Positions 1 through 12,752 of a stretch of 64,000 bases of DNA are shown piece after piece. Each line of letters starts with the position of its first letter. Position 1 is the first letter of the stretch. The notes below the pieces were generated by a model. It was not told the DNA's origin. It searched no databases and saw nothing but the letters and a program-made list of their open reading frames with translations. The translations under genes and the position numbers were made by a program. The stretch is from Cololabis saira. Its lineage: Eukaryota > Chordata > Actinopteri > Beloniformes > Belonidae. The stretch lies in the NCBI RefSeq assembly GCF_033807715.1, contig NC_084596.1, positions 30,946,879-31,010,878 of the forward strand, in the 5' to 3' direction.

Positions 1-700
<700 letters not shown>

Positions 701-734
701 TAAACCAAACAAAGCTCCACCTGAAGTGTATCTA

Positions 735-1250
735 TAGTGGGGGAGGGGGGGGAGCAACCCCGCCACCCGCGAGACCAGAGGCCGACACGGAAGAGCCCGG
801 AACCCAGGCCACCGGCAACCCCACAGAGGGGAGAAGTAGGAGGGAGGCAACCCACCGCCTGCGAGGCCCCCCCCCCCCCCCGGCGGCGGCGGCCGAGGGG
901 GCCCACGGCGCGGGAAGAAGCAGCCAGGGATCCCGCGGCGGCGGACCGCGACCCAGGCAATCCCCGGCCACCCGGTCCGGGCCGGACACGCGGCCAGGAG
1001 GCCCTCACCCTTCAGGCCAATGACCCCCACCCGGCAGGGGGCCAGCCTGCCCGGAGAGATAGAGCCGCCCCGGCCGCCGACGCGGGCAGGCGCACCCGTC
1101 CCCCACGAAAGTGGCCCTCCAAGACCAGAGGGCCGCCCCGCCGCAGAGGCAGTGGGGGGGACCGGAGACGGGCCCGGAGAGAGGGAACCCCCCAACAAGG
1201 CGACACCCGTGCAGGCCCGACAACGGAGGGCCCCAGACCCAGGCATTCCA
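735..1250. repeat. GC-rich block, probably part of an unclassified mobile element
   Basis: About 500 bp of strongly GC-rich sequence with C- and G-runs (for example 867-880) sits in an otherwise AT-rich window between the GT tract and an ATT-type microsatellite. Open frames are long only because of base composition; they encode Pro/Arg/Gly-rich text with no domain. The abrupt composition change and flanking simple repeats suggest an inserted element, but I see no terminal repeats or target duplication. A GC-rich LINE 5' region or satellite-like unit would also fit. Confidence 0.4.
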
Positions 1251-1292
1251 TTCATTCATCCATTCACCTATCCGATACCTATACTAATAATA

Positions 1293-1308
1293 ATATAATA
1301 TACTATAC

Positions 1309-1351
<43 letters not shown>
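1293..1351. repeat. (AAT)n microsatellite
   Basis: An AAT/ATA trinucleotide run at the end of the GC-rich block. It may be the tail of that element. The 1352-1723 interval after it shows no coding signal until the first recognisable exon. Confidence 0.9.
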
Positions 1352-1352
<1 letters not shown>

Positions 1353-1723
1353 CATCGTTGTATAATATAATATTCATAAATTATTAAGTTTTGATGTCCT
1401 GCCAATGGAGGCTCAAATCCGCCATGGCAGGACCCTTCCATACCGCATTCTCACCGACACAGACATACAATCACGCACCGTTTCCCCCTCCCCGGGGGGG
1501 TCCAGCACCGCCAGAAGGCACCCCAGGCGTGAGTCAAGTTTCTTAAGACTGTGCACTACAAACTCACTGCTTGTAAGGTAATATGGTGCGGGCCAACTTA
1601 AATTTTTAAGCAATAATTTAATTATATAATTATCTTTTATTTAAAAACAACTATAAAGCAGGATCAGGACTGATTTCACAAAAAAAAAAAAAACATTTCA
1701 CAACTTCTGCTGTTTGATTATAG

Positions 1724-4700
1724 CTTCCAGGTCAATGCTGACTGGACCTTTGGAAGTATGGTGGAGGGACTGAAAGCTTTCCCTTTTCTCAATGTGATGC
1801 CACCTCTTCACTTCAAGGACCTCGGCTGTTTGGAGAGTACACTTATTCTGCTCAGTGAAGGTACACCTTTCAGTTTACAAAGTATGGTAAAAATGTAGAG
1901 AAACTTTCACTCCATATTTTCACCTTTATTTCTGAAGGGAATTTCTGTTTATCATGTCTTTAAAGTGCTGTGAAATATTTAATGTGCCTCTTTTGCTGTT
2001 TACTTTCCCTTTATCAGACAACATTGGTGTTTATCTGTCAAGGGATAAATTAACTCCCGATAAGATCAATGTGCAAGACTGTCTTACTGGAAAAACACAC
2101 ACAGTGGATGTAAATGTGTTGGCGGCCACGTGAGTACTTGAACCATAACAGAGCAGTCTCCCTGGGAAATAAAGAATGTTAAAACTGAAGCAATCTTACG
2201 TTTATCTTATTGTTGGAAAAAAAACTGTACTTAAAGGGGCAGTTAAATGGTTTTGTCAACCTCCATGCCTTTTATAGTTTATCACTGTATTCCACCAAAA
2301 AAATCCATGCAAAACAATAGTTAACAAAATGATATTTTAATTTATCAGGAAATATTAATTAATTTATCTGCTGTTTATTTGTATTTGTTGCACATTCTAC
2401 TTTTAAGTCAACTTTTCTCATTAATGTTTTATAGTTATAAAGAACAAGTCAATCCCAATGCCATACTTATGTATTTCTTATATTCCATAATAAAGAAAAA
2501 GCAGTTTTTTTTCTGTCTGTTTTCTGCATATAACACAGGACTGGTGACCGCAGGGATGACAAAACATTTGTGACAACCAGGATTCCAAAAGAGGCAATAA
2601 TGGTAACATTTCTTATATAGAATTAGCAGAAATATTAAGAAATACATATAAAGACATGTTTTTTTTCTCAACAGGTTCTGCTGGATACCAGTTCTTCAAT
2701 GAATGGAAAATGTTATGGAAGTGCAGAAATAAAGAAAATCCATGCCGTGAAAGAGCTCTTTGACAATTTTGCTAACAGAACCATGGCTTATGATTTCCAT
2801 CACGTCATTGGCCTTGTGAAGTTTGACTCTTCTGTCGAAACTCTTCACACATTTACAGAAAATCTGGAAAATTTCAAGGTACTCACTCTTTTATCAAATG
2901 TACACATCTGTCACAATCCCCATGACAACATAATTTCACTACCTTAGCCCTCTTCACAAACAGGTCAGCAATGACTCCTTCAGAAAAGTCCTCAAAGAAC
3001 ACAGTAAAGAGTCTGAGGTCTTCATGAGTCTCTGAATGTTTGATGAGACTCAATCCCATCTGTGTGAAGCAATCCCAAACCCAATCCTCAGCCACGCAGA
3101 TATTTCCACTTAAGCATGGTGACCTGTAGTGTTATCTTTCCATTAATTTGAAGTATTAGAATCATTTTAACTACAACTTGGACCCAATGAAGTGATGAAT
3201 GAAGATTGCGGTCCACAGGACTGCAGCCAATCTCCCTGAACTTGGCGGTAAGAGGGAAAATTGATAACAAATTAACAAAACATAATATGAATTGTGACCA
3301 AAGAGACCAGAGCAACTTCCAGAGATTTAAGCTGATCTCCAAGTTCAAGGAACATTAGTGTAAGATCCCACCAGTCGTCACTGTTTGAGCCAGAGAAGTC
3401 GTGGAAGTCGCCAACAGGATGATGACCCAAAACACAAGACATAAAACACCCAATAATACTCAATTCAATTATCAAAACAGTTAGCGATTAACTCAATAGT
3501 AAATTAGTAATTGATCAGTCGATTAATTGTTGCAGCTCTATTCTATATTAGCAGCATAATCACATTTCATACATAATTCAAACTTAAACCATAACTTGTT
3601 TTTCTACTTTAGATTCCCTTTTACCTGTATGCTCTTGTAAACTACAACCAGGCTGAGATGACCCTAATATAAGGAGAAAGAGTGTAATCATTAGATCAAG
3701 AAAAACGAATCAATAGGACTGTTGTCAAATATTTGTATTCTTTGTGTAACTATTTAGAATTCATAGGCTACTGTAAATGTTATACATTCATTACTCATTG
3801 TTGAAACAACTACTTACTCTGTACCATCTGCCAGTTCATATTTATAACTACTACATATTCTATATGGATTTGTGAACGTAAACCTCAAACGTCAAATGCA
3901 TTTAACCAGCAAAGATAAAAAGTTACAATCACATAATTTACAGCAAAACCAGAAAAACACACTGATTAAACCAACATTTATCTCATCAGTATTTAACGTG
4001 GATTAATAAAATGCTCTTTTACTGGCACAGTTTTGCCACTATTTCTGTGTAGGACAGGGACAGATGTGGACAATATACCGGTATGTGAACAGACAGGTGT
4101 AGCAAAGCAACCTGAGTATTAAAATATCAACTTGTCAGTTTAACAAAACACATTATTAAGTAAATGTTTTATTTGTGGGCGGTGCCAGTTTGTGCTGGCC
4201 AATCAGCAGCACCAATGTATTTCAGTGTTTTGTTGGGTTTTTTTTTTTACAAGTGGGCCAGTCAAGTCAAACAGGAGCCACAGGGAATTGTCCTGCTGTT
4301 TCCAATGGCCAGTCCGGGAATGGCCCTGATCAACATTCTACATTACATCTGTGGACAGTTCAAACATGCAGTCTGGAGAAGAAACGCTTCAAACCTGAGA
4401 CAGCTGGAGACGTTTTCTCATAAGGAGTTGACCAAAACACCTCGTTGAGGCAAAAATGTCTTGAGAGTCGCAGAAGTCACTTGACTGGGGTCATTGCGGG
4501 TCAATCCTCCTGGATGCTGGCTTTGACACTAACTAATCCCCGGCCTCTCTCCTTCCACTTTGTGTAAACTCTCATGGTGTTGGACTTGGGGTGAAATCCT
4601 CCATGCATTGTTTCCTTGTCTTGACATCAGTGGCTTCCAATACTTCATGCAGTAAGGCTACTATACCAGCAAGGCACCTTTTTACTAGCAGGGCATATGT

Positions 4701-7700
4701 GTTGGTATCCCAGACTTTGTTCTTCTTATTCATTTGGACCTACAGGATCCACCTTACTCTCTTCAGATATTTGGCTGTGGCAAACGTCCTCACAGCCTCC
4801 TTGTAGTTGTCATTTGCTATTGGGATCCCATGGTACGTGTTACTGTTGCAATTGATGTGTTTGTGGTAGTTTGTATAGTTGTGTTCACGTTGCCCCTTTT
4901 TTAAATATTTTTCAAGCACATTTATCTCGCCCAACTGACATTTCAGAACTGCTGATGTATATCCTGGTGAGACGGGTCAGCGATGATACATATTTGTATG
5001 TATAAATGGTATAATAGCAAAATAGGCATAGTCCAAGAACTAAGGTCACACCTTTCCTAATTTATAGGTGCACTTGCGGAACATTAAGACAAAGACAGGA
5101 ACCAGGCTTTTTGACGCACTACAACATGGAGCCTGTGAGCTTGAAAAAGTGAAAATGAAGTTCCCAGATTGCAGACTTCGCATCATGTGTCTCACCGATG
5201 GATATGACGCCGGGTAAAAAAAAAATAATAATTCTGTGCTAATTTGATCGTTGAGTTGAACGAATTTAATTTAATCAATTCTGCAAATCTTTATCCACAG
5301 TTGTAATTATTATTTGAAATTTGATGTGCTGTTAACTGGCATTTTAGAAACATTAGGTATAGAAAATGAGTGACTGGTTATAGTTATATACCTTTGTATA
5401 CAAATTTCAGATTCTTATCTCAATTGGTTTAAGAGATATAGGCAACCTAAAGTTGTAGCCCCCCTCTCCGATGAAATAACACAGAATGTGGTGCACTTCC
5501 AAAGAATGTTGCACTGATTGTGAATACCAAATTTTGCTTCAGTCAACACATCACAAGCTATAGGCCCAAGTGTGACTTTGGGTCACACCCATACATTTGA
5601 CTGCCAGGTAACTTGGAATGGATGGATTCATTCAGGAGTTTTGAAGGGACCAGAAAGAAATTGAGTTTTCAGCCCAGCCCAGAAATTTCCCTAGATATGA
5701 GGAAACATACATTTTCTTATTATAACAACCCCCAGGAGCCATTGAGATTTTAACAAAGGCTGCATTGTAGACTGGAACATCAAGTTTCATCGCTATAGGT
5801 TGCATAGTTGTGGTTGCACATCCCTTGTGCAAAGATGATGATTATTGACCCCTGGAAAAAAATGTATTATCTCTTCATCAGTCTTTGCACTTTTTATAGA
5901 TCTTCAACAAAGCCAGTTGATGCTACAGTCAAACTGCTCCAACTGAACATCACTGTAGATTCAGTCCTTCTTCGAAAATCAGGGAACATCAAGCTGCATG
6001 GAATCAGTATTGCAACTGGTAACATTTTTGTATTTTTTTTCCCATCAAAATCATTGATATGAAGCAGCATAGAAAAGCTGTAACATATTAGCTTTGCTAT
6101 ATATACACATACACACAATTGTCAGTGGCTCGTGCACATTGTAGTTGACAACAATGTTTTTCAAACTTGGTTTATGTTTCCTCATTGCTTCAAGGAGGTT
6201 GCTGTTTCAAACCAGAGACGGCCAAAGATGGTTTGAAGCTCTTTGAAATTGAGACAGTTCTGTCTCTGGAGCAGAGGAAACCCAAGAAAAAACTTGACTC
6301 TTCTTCCATCTCTGAGGTTAGTTACTGTCTGTTAACCAGTTATCTGTCCTGGTTGATTAAACACTATATTTTTTTATGTTTTGTTATTCTACTGTATAGT
6401 CCATGTTAAAAGGCCTCTTTGCTACTCATGGGTATGATGAATATCCAGAAACATCCTTGCCAAGCCAGTTACACGGAAAAGTGACCATGACAGAAAGGTG
6501 AGTACTTGATGATCAACAACATGGCACAGTCATTTGACTAATTACAATGATTTTAGCTTGCTTTAGTGATTTATCATTTGCAAATGTTGACAAGTTGACA
6601 TATTTTAAAAATTAGCAATTTTTCGGACCCAAACAGTTATATCACATTAGTCACTTAGCAGAAAATGTTATTTAAGTTTGCAAGTCAGAGCATCCATCCA
6701 TCCATGAACTAACATTTATCTAGGTTTGGGCCACTGGACACCAGCCTTAGTAAAGAGGCCCAGACCTCCCTCCCCACAGACATCTTCTCCAGCTCTTCCT
6801 CGCAAAGAACTTTTGTTGGATTAAACGTGCCAAGTGTTTCTCAAAGGGCCACATCGGAACTTTATGGTGTTCTTTAAAATAATTTCAGTTTCAGTTTTTA
6901 GACCCGCTTTACATTCATCTTCTAAAACAGTGCCCTCAAAAAGAAGATTCAGGAATCAAAAGATGGGAAATTCATGGAAAAGGATAAACGTATCCTGGAG
7001 GAGCTCAAGAGTCTGCACTGTGACCCACATCCCTTCTTTAGGGTCTTTCCATCGGAGTCAGACTTCAGTACGTAACAGAGCTTCTCTTAAACTGAAACTA
7101 TATTACTTTTGTTTGTCTTTTTTCAGTTTTTTCTTTCTATCATTGTGAAGGAGTTAACAATTAAGAGCAACTAGTCACAGTTATTAATTTATCAGACCCA
7201 AGTGAGGAACAGTCAAGTTAGTGTTAGAGATTCTGGCAGTTTGTTCTAGTTTCTGAAATGAAACTGATTTTACATAATAAAAAGACAGTTACAAATATAC
7301 AGTAATGTTTCATTTGCTTTTTCTCTTATCTTTTTAGCATTCTGGAAGATTGTGATGCAGGGCCCACCTGAAACCCCATATGAGAAGGGCGTGTTTGAGC
7401 TGTACTGCCAGTTTGGTCCTGACTATCCTGTGAAGCCTCCACTCCTTCGCTTTGTCACACGTGTATCCTGCCAAAATAGGGAGAGTAAAAAATAATAATT
7501 GTTAAAAAAAACAAACGATTTGGTGTTTTTTAACATAATATGTAAAGGCATCATAATCTTTCGATCTTAAAGCATGTTGTTTAACGACAATTAGTGTATT
7601 GTGTTATCTTGTAGTGAGTCTTTCTTAACAAATGACAGGTTTATCACTGCAACGTCAACAACGTGGGCCGAATCTGCCACAATATATTTGACCGCAATTA

Positions 7701-9076
7701 CAATGCCCATATTACCATGAAGGAGATCTTTGACGCTGTGTATGGACTTCTCATCATCCCTGAACCAGAAGACCCGCTGGACAGGTAAGTGTATATATGC
7801 TGATATTTGCTCAAAGGTCCTCAGTGATCAAAGTGTTTTAAATTGATATCACAAAGTTTATGATTAAATTTAAATCTAAAGTATGTTTTTACTAGGAAAG
7901 GTTTTCTGTGGTATTTTTTTTAGAAAACAATATTGCAATATAAATCTGTCATGTAAAACATATTGTAAATCATCTTCCCCTGATTTTAACTCCTGCATGT
8001 AAAGAAAATGTGACCATATATGACTGGAAGACTGGATACTTATATGAAGATGTGAAAATATAAACACATGTAAACACTATAACCAGAAAGGTTTCACAAC
8101 CTGATCACAAACTCAGAACCATGTTGCTAATGTGTATATTAATGCACTCACATTACCTCATGAAGTCAAAATATACCATAATTGTTAGGAATGGTTTTTG
8201 AAAAGTAAATACATTCTGAATAAATAAATATATAAATAAAGAGCTTTTCAAATTCTAATTATGTCTGCAAACGCCACAGGGGAGAGGTGCAGGTATGTCA
8301 CAATTTTTTTATTACATTTTCTATTTGACTTCTCACCTTTTGAACTTTTCATCATTCTAATAAGTTTATATTCAAACTTGTTGCCATTTTCAACTTTTTT
8401 TAAATCTTTTGAATCATACATAATTTTAAATGCCTGTCTTCCTTTTTTCCATATGTTTAGAAACACCAGTCATATGTATTAAGTGTTATTTTGTGAAATA
8501 TTGAAATAAGTTTGACTTGTAAATGAACTTGTTTTGGCAGCGTTTTGGCTGAAGAATTCATGACAAACCGTGATGAGTATGAGCAAGAAGCCAAGAAACA
8601 AACAGGAGAGCATGCTGGGAAGTCACTGGATGATGTTGAGAAGGTGAATGGGGGGGTTTGTGATTTAACTGAGTAGTTGGTTTGTTGCGCTTTTCATTTT
8701 CTCATGTATCTTTTAATTGAATTCTTTAAGAAATTGGCACTTCCAGTGCCACAGTTCATACCCCAGCACCTGATCTGTCCTCTCACCAAGAAGATGTTTG
8801 TTGATCCTGTGAAAACAAAATACGGCTCCGTGTACGAGCGCAAGGCCATCGAGGAACATCTCAAACAGTACGTTAAGGCTGTGGCAGTGACTGCTATGCT
8901 GATGTACTTTATTGATCTGTTCTAAAGTGTCACTTACTTACACTCACTCCCTCTCTTTCAGGCACCAGTACGATCCGGTGGCTGGTCCGGGGCATAAGCT
9001 TAAAATGAAAGACTTGCTTTCAGATCGGAACATGAAGAGAATGGTGAAGGATCATCGATCCCAACAGCTTCGTTGA
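1724..9076 (+). CDS. vWA-E2(UBC)-U-box protein, upstream paralogue, 5' end missing
   Basis: Fourteen exons: 1724-1860, 2018-2129, 2539-2602, 2675-2878, 5068-5213, 5900-6018, 6195-6316, 6400-6497, 6931-7067, 7338-7462, 7639-7784, 8541-8643, 8731-8867 and 8962-9076. They have GT-AG borders, keep frame and end in TGA, giving about 587 residues. Domains in order: a vWA domain with MIDAS motif DTSSS, a conserved Thr in GTRLFDAL and Asp in LTDG; a linker with GGCCFKPETAKDGLKLFE; an E2 fold with GPPETPYEKGVFEL, YPVKPP and catalytic-type Cys in GRICHN; and a C-terminal U-box (CPLTKKMFVDPVKTKYGSVY, then QYDP). E2 domains accept ubiquitin as a thioester and U-boxes recruit E2s, so an E2-E3 fusion is inferred. 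The E2 HPN motif reads HCN. The SAM and ubiquitin-like exons of the downstream paralogue have no counterpart here. The first exon border is uncertain: neither candidate acceptor, 1723 (used here) nor 1730, has the phase used by the paralogue. I know no named gene with this order. Confidence 0.85.
2879..5067 (+). other. 2.2-kb intron of the upstream vWA/E2/U-box gene
   Basis: This intron lies between the MIDAS exon and the next vWA exon; the matching intron of the paralogue is only 218 bp. It has short open frames on both strands (for example 2883-3095 and 3088-3348 on the - strand) that read like degraded inserted sequence, but I see no transposase or reverse transcriptase motif. It is probably expanded by old repeat insertions. 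Confidence 0.45.
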
Positions 9077-9479
9077 ATCCGTGGAGAAAAGCTTTCATTT
9101 GCAACTTCCACCGCTGAGACACATACATATTGATTTTTAACTTGTTGGTTGCAGCCTGTTTGGTTAAATTTACGTTCACTCATCGGGTTTGAATCTCAAA
9201 TTAGTCCTGTAAATTCTTGGAAGTGCCTTCAAATGTAACTTTGAAAGGGAAATTGTTGATTAAGTCTGAGAAATATAGTTGTTTGTCTCCTGTTGAAGGA
9301 ACTGAGCATGTACAACTGATGCTTTCTTGATTTTTGCTCAGATCCTGGAGCTTCAAATGACATTTAAAAAGAAAAAAAATGTATTCCTTCTGATGAATCA
9401 AAGGAAATTTGACAGAATCAAAGAAATATTGATTGATTTGATGAGTGCATTTTGTTGTCCATTACTTGCATACAGCGAT

Positions 9480-9568
<89 letters not shown>

Positions 9569-9774
9569 CAATCATTAGACACTCATATTCACTGATAAAA
9601 TAAGTAAATGTATCTTTTTTCAACTCATTTATTACCCATATATCTACTTTTCCATTACATTGACTCAAATAATCATTTCTTCATTAATTCCTTTCTAGAA
9701 TATGATATAATTTTATTTAAATATAGGGGCAATACAGTTTAACATACCGGTAGTTTCTAAAAAAAAAAAGAATA
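9077..9774 (+). other. 3' UTR and intergenic sequence after the first paralogue
   Basis: This sequence follows the TGA stop. No AATAAA lies near the stop, and I cannot place the poly(A) site. The stretch contains the CA/CACG microsatellite at 9481-9568 and nothing else recognisable. Confidence 0.4.
9481..9568. repeat. (CA)n followed by (CACG)n compound microsatellite
   Basis: About 40 bp of CA repeats pass directly into about 48 bp of GCAC tetranucleotide repeats. This explains the Thr-His and Ala-Arg open frames around 9327-9668. Confidence 0.95.
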
Positions 9775-10258
9775 CAAGTGATGGACTATACCATTCTGTC
9801 TTTGAAGATCAAAGACAGAAACTTGCTCAATAAGTTTGTCGGTCTAAGCAGTAAAATCATTGGGTCGGCTCAACAAACTTTACAAGAACTTTATAACAAC
9901 AGCTGATCAAGAGGGCAAACTCCATGTTGTCTGATTGTTCACATCCCTTACATAAACAGTTTCAGTTTCTACCATCAGGTACACTGCTTAGACTCCCTTT
10001 TGCAAAGACAAACAGATACAAACACTCCTTTGTACCCTCCGCTATTGTTCTTTTAAATGCCGGAAGGAAAAGGTAGTGGGTGAAAAAGCCTTCCCTCTTA
10101 ACTATAGCTTAGGTCTATACTATGATGTGTAACTTATTGTAATTTATTATGTATATTTTATGGATATTTACCATTGTGTGCTTCTCCTGTCGCGAAACTA
10201 ATCGCCCCCTTGGGGATAAATAAAGTGGTTGATTGATTGATTGATTGATTGATTGATA
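9775..10258 (+). mobile_element. LINE 3' fragment with (GATT)n tail
   Basis: The + strand translates around 9925-10060 to a degenerate C-terminal non-LTR reverse-transcriptase text: SHPLHKQFQFLPSG, then TNRYKHSFVPSAIVLLN. This is the usual end of several teleost LINE ORF2 proteins. It is followed by a 3' region ending 'GGGGATAAATAAAGTGGTTG' and a (GATT)n tail at about 10231-10257, typical of target-primed LINE insertions. The 5' part is missing, so this is a dead, 5'-truncated copy. The exact LINE clade is not assigned. Confidence 0.8.
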
Positions 10259-11867
10259 CAAAGAGTTTATAGCTATTGTTAATTTTCAACTCTTGTCCCC
10301 ATGGGCTTTTAGAACAGTAAAATATTTTTTTAATAGATCAACATATTACTACAAATTCTGCAAATCATTTTGCAGTTTTATATTTTCTATTCTTTTATCA
10401 TTCAATTTTATAACATTCATTTATCTTTGTACTCGATGTGAAAAATGTTTATCAAAATTGAATTTTATTCCCAGCCAAGATGAAATAGATCATTATCGTC
10501 CATGAATATTTAAATAAACCTTGTATCTATCTACAGCGTGTTATACGTCTAAACAAGAGCTCTTTTAATAATATTATGCTAATATTCCACTGAACGTCGC
10601 TCAAGTGCATTCTGTATTTGGTGGTGTATTCAGGTGGAAATACATGAATAAAAGAATAAAAGAGAACAACAAATACAGAGGTGTCATAACCAGATGAATA
10701 TTCGAAATCCAACAATTTGAATACTTATTTTAATTCATGAAAAATATTGAGGCATATAAAACTCTGTCAAATCAGTTCAATCATCCACCCTTGGTTTTTA
10801 AAATGTGATCTTAATTACATAACTCTTTAATTGTTCATTCCTTTATATTTCCTAACTCTTATCAAGAGACATTGTAAATCTCTTTTCTGAGTGAATAAAA
10901 ATGAGTTAAAGCATCTGTCAAAGTCTGTATTTTCTGAGTTTCTACAACATCCTCAACAAAAGCTGGCTTTCTTCAATGGACAATTTATCGCCCCTGAGAG
11001 AAAAACTCCAGTGCACGTAGACAACATAACCGAGTGTCACAGGCATGCATGATAGGGTAGAGAAGCTGAGTGGGGACTTCTCCCCTGACACCCAATAGTT
11101 TTCACCTGGCAGAGTAGAAATACACAATCCGAAGAAGTTCTTGGTGTTCTGCCACCAATACGATGCAGCAGACTTGAGAAAAAAATACAATATGACTGAA
11201 ATATTTAGATCTTCAGAAACAAGCTGCAGATCCCAAAGTACACGTCACTGTTTTGAACTTCTGATGTTGCCTTCAGGTAGTCCATATCCTCAGATGTGAT
11301 CATTGCCCCTCTCTGATTCAAGCATTTTTATAAAGCCTGAATGACATTCCAATGTCACTGCTGAATATCTGAGTGAGGTGGATCAGTGAGTTGATGTCGT
11401 GCTGATTCCTGGCATATTGTTTGCCATGTATCAATCTTTCAAAGCAAAATTATTGCAGCAAGATGTGTAGATTTACCATGGTAAAAATTGTTCCCCCCAA
11501 ATAAATAAAGTTTCATTATATCAGCAACATTAGGTCCCCAGGAAGACTAGACTGGCGCTTGTGCGTCGGCTAATGGGGATCCTTAATAAACATAAACATG
11601 TCTCAAGGAATGCAGCAGATGGATGGCTAACTCTGAAATGAACTCGTTTTTTAATAGAACTCTTTGAACTTTCAACATTTTTTAAATTTTCTTTTCATTT
11701 TGTAAATACATTTTTCATACATATTGCATTCTGGCACAATCACATTAGAAAAAAAATATATTTATTATTTCAAAGCGAAAAAAACTGTAGAAAATTTGAA
11801 GATGCAAATTGCACCACACCTTTGTTTGTAGTTCCATTCAAATGCCATGTTGAAGATTGGCCAGCAG
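10259..11867. other. Intergenic, AT-rich; no gene recognised
   Basis: Open frames here are short (the longest, 10942-11190 on the - strand, is 82 codons) and have no recognisable motif or splice-linked partners. I see nothing that would support a gene. Confidence 0.4.
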
Positions 11868-12056
11868 GTGTCGCTTTATCTTCTCCCACTAGGGGAGTTT
11901 TTACCTGCCATTGTTTATATTATGTTTATGTAATAATTGCTCGGGGATCATGTTCTGGGTCTCTGGGAAGATCCTAGCGACAACTTCTGTTGTAATAGAC
12001 GCTATATAAATAAAATTGAATTGAACTGAACTGAATTGAATCTAATTGAATCTAAT
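11868..12056 (+). repeat. Interspersed teleost repeat with GAATTGAA tail
   Basis: The segment contains 'CTGGGTCTCTGGGAAGATCC', 'GACAACTTCTGTTGTAATAG' and 'ACGCTATATAAATAAAATTG', followed by repeating AATTGAA/AACTGAA units. The same element, reversed and shorter, occurs at 54143-54230. The structure (body plus short tandem tail) fits a 3' end of a LINE-mobilised element. Confidence 0.65.
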
Positions 12057-12249
12057 TTCGACACATTGAACCAATTCAACAGATCTGATTCATGTTGATT
12101 AACTTGATAAGAATTCTGTATAGTCATCCACTTGCTAAAAGCGTATTTCCCATGTAGAACTATAAATCATACAATAAAAATAAACTAATTATTTTTATTT
12201 TGAGCCAATGAGCATGGAGGTGTGTCATAAGTCAATTGAGAACAGCTGG

Positions 12250-12346
12250 TTAATGACGAAGCACCGCCTTTCTGCCATTTTTTTTAAACATTCATTTGAG
12301 GCTCCTTGGGTTTATCTCCATTATCCGAGTTAAAAGACGTGTCAAG
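12250..12346 (+). promoter_or_regulatory. Candidate non-coding first exon or promoter of the 25-exon gene
   Basis: A strong donor-like site 'GTCAAG|GTGAGTGTCG' lies at 12346/12347 after a stretch without obvious repeats. The coding exon at 14673 starts immediately after 'TTGTTAAG', which would serve as an acceptor. A spliced 5' UTR exon here is therefore plausible, but nothing in the sequence proves it. Confidence 0.25.
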
Positions 12347-12596
12347 GTGAGTGTCGATTTAGCATAGTCTTTAAAACCTGTTAATCCACTTCTGTTTTTT
12401 CCCGTGTTTAACATTTCACTAAACGTTGCCTAAACATGTGTTGAACCTTTACTTGCTAACTAGCCTCGACTTTCTCTCTTTCCACAAGTGAAACGTTTGT
12501 TAAACCCATGACGAGAGCCGAGAGGATCAAGTTGTGCAGGTGGTTCACTAGAAATAATTAACTCAGACCCAAAACCAAACCAATAACTCTTTCCAG

Positions 12597-12752
12597 TTAA
12601 GGCCGATTTATGGTTCCGCGTTACACCAACGCAGAACTTACGCCGTACGGTACGCGGCGACCTCCATGTACAGTGCGCGTCGCCGCGTACTCTACGCCGT
12701 AAGCTACGCAGTCTCTGCGTCGTTTTAACGCAGGCCCATAATTTAGGCTTAA
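12597..12752. mobile_element. MITE with imperfect terminal inverted repeats and TTAA ends
   Basis: The left end 'TTAAGGCCGATTTATGG' is matched in inverted form by the right end 'CCCATAATTTAGGCTTAA', enclosing a GC-rich core full of CGCGT/ACGCC motifs. At about 156 bp with no coding capacity, it is a non-autonomous DNA transposon. TTAA at both ends is compatible with a TTAA target duplication, but the superfamily is not certain. Confidence 0.7.
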
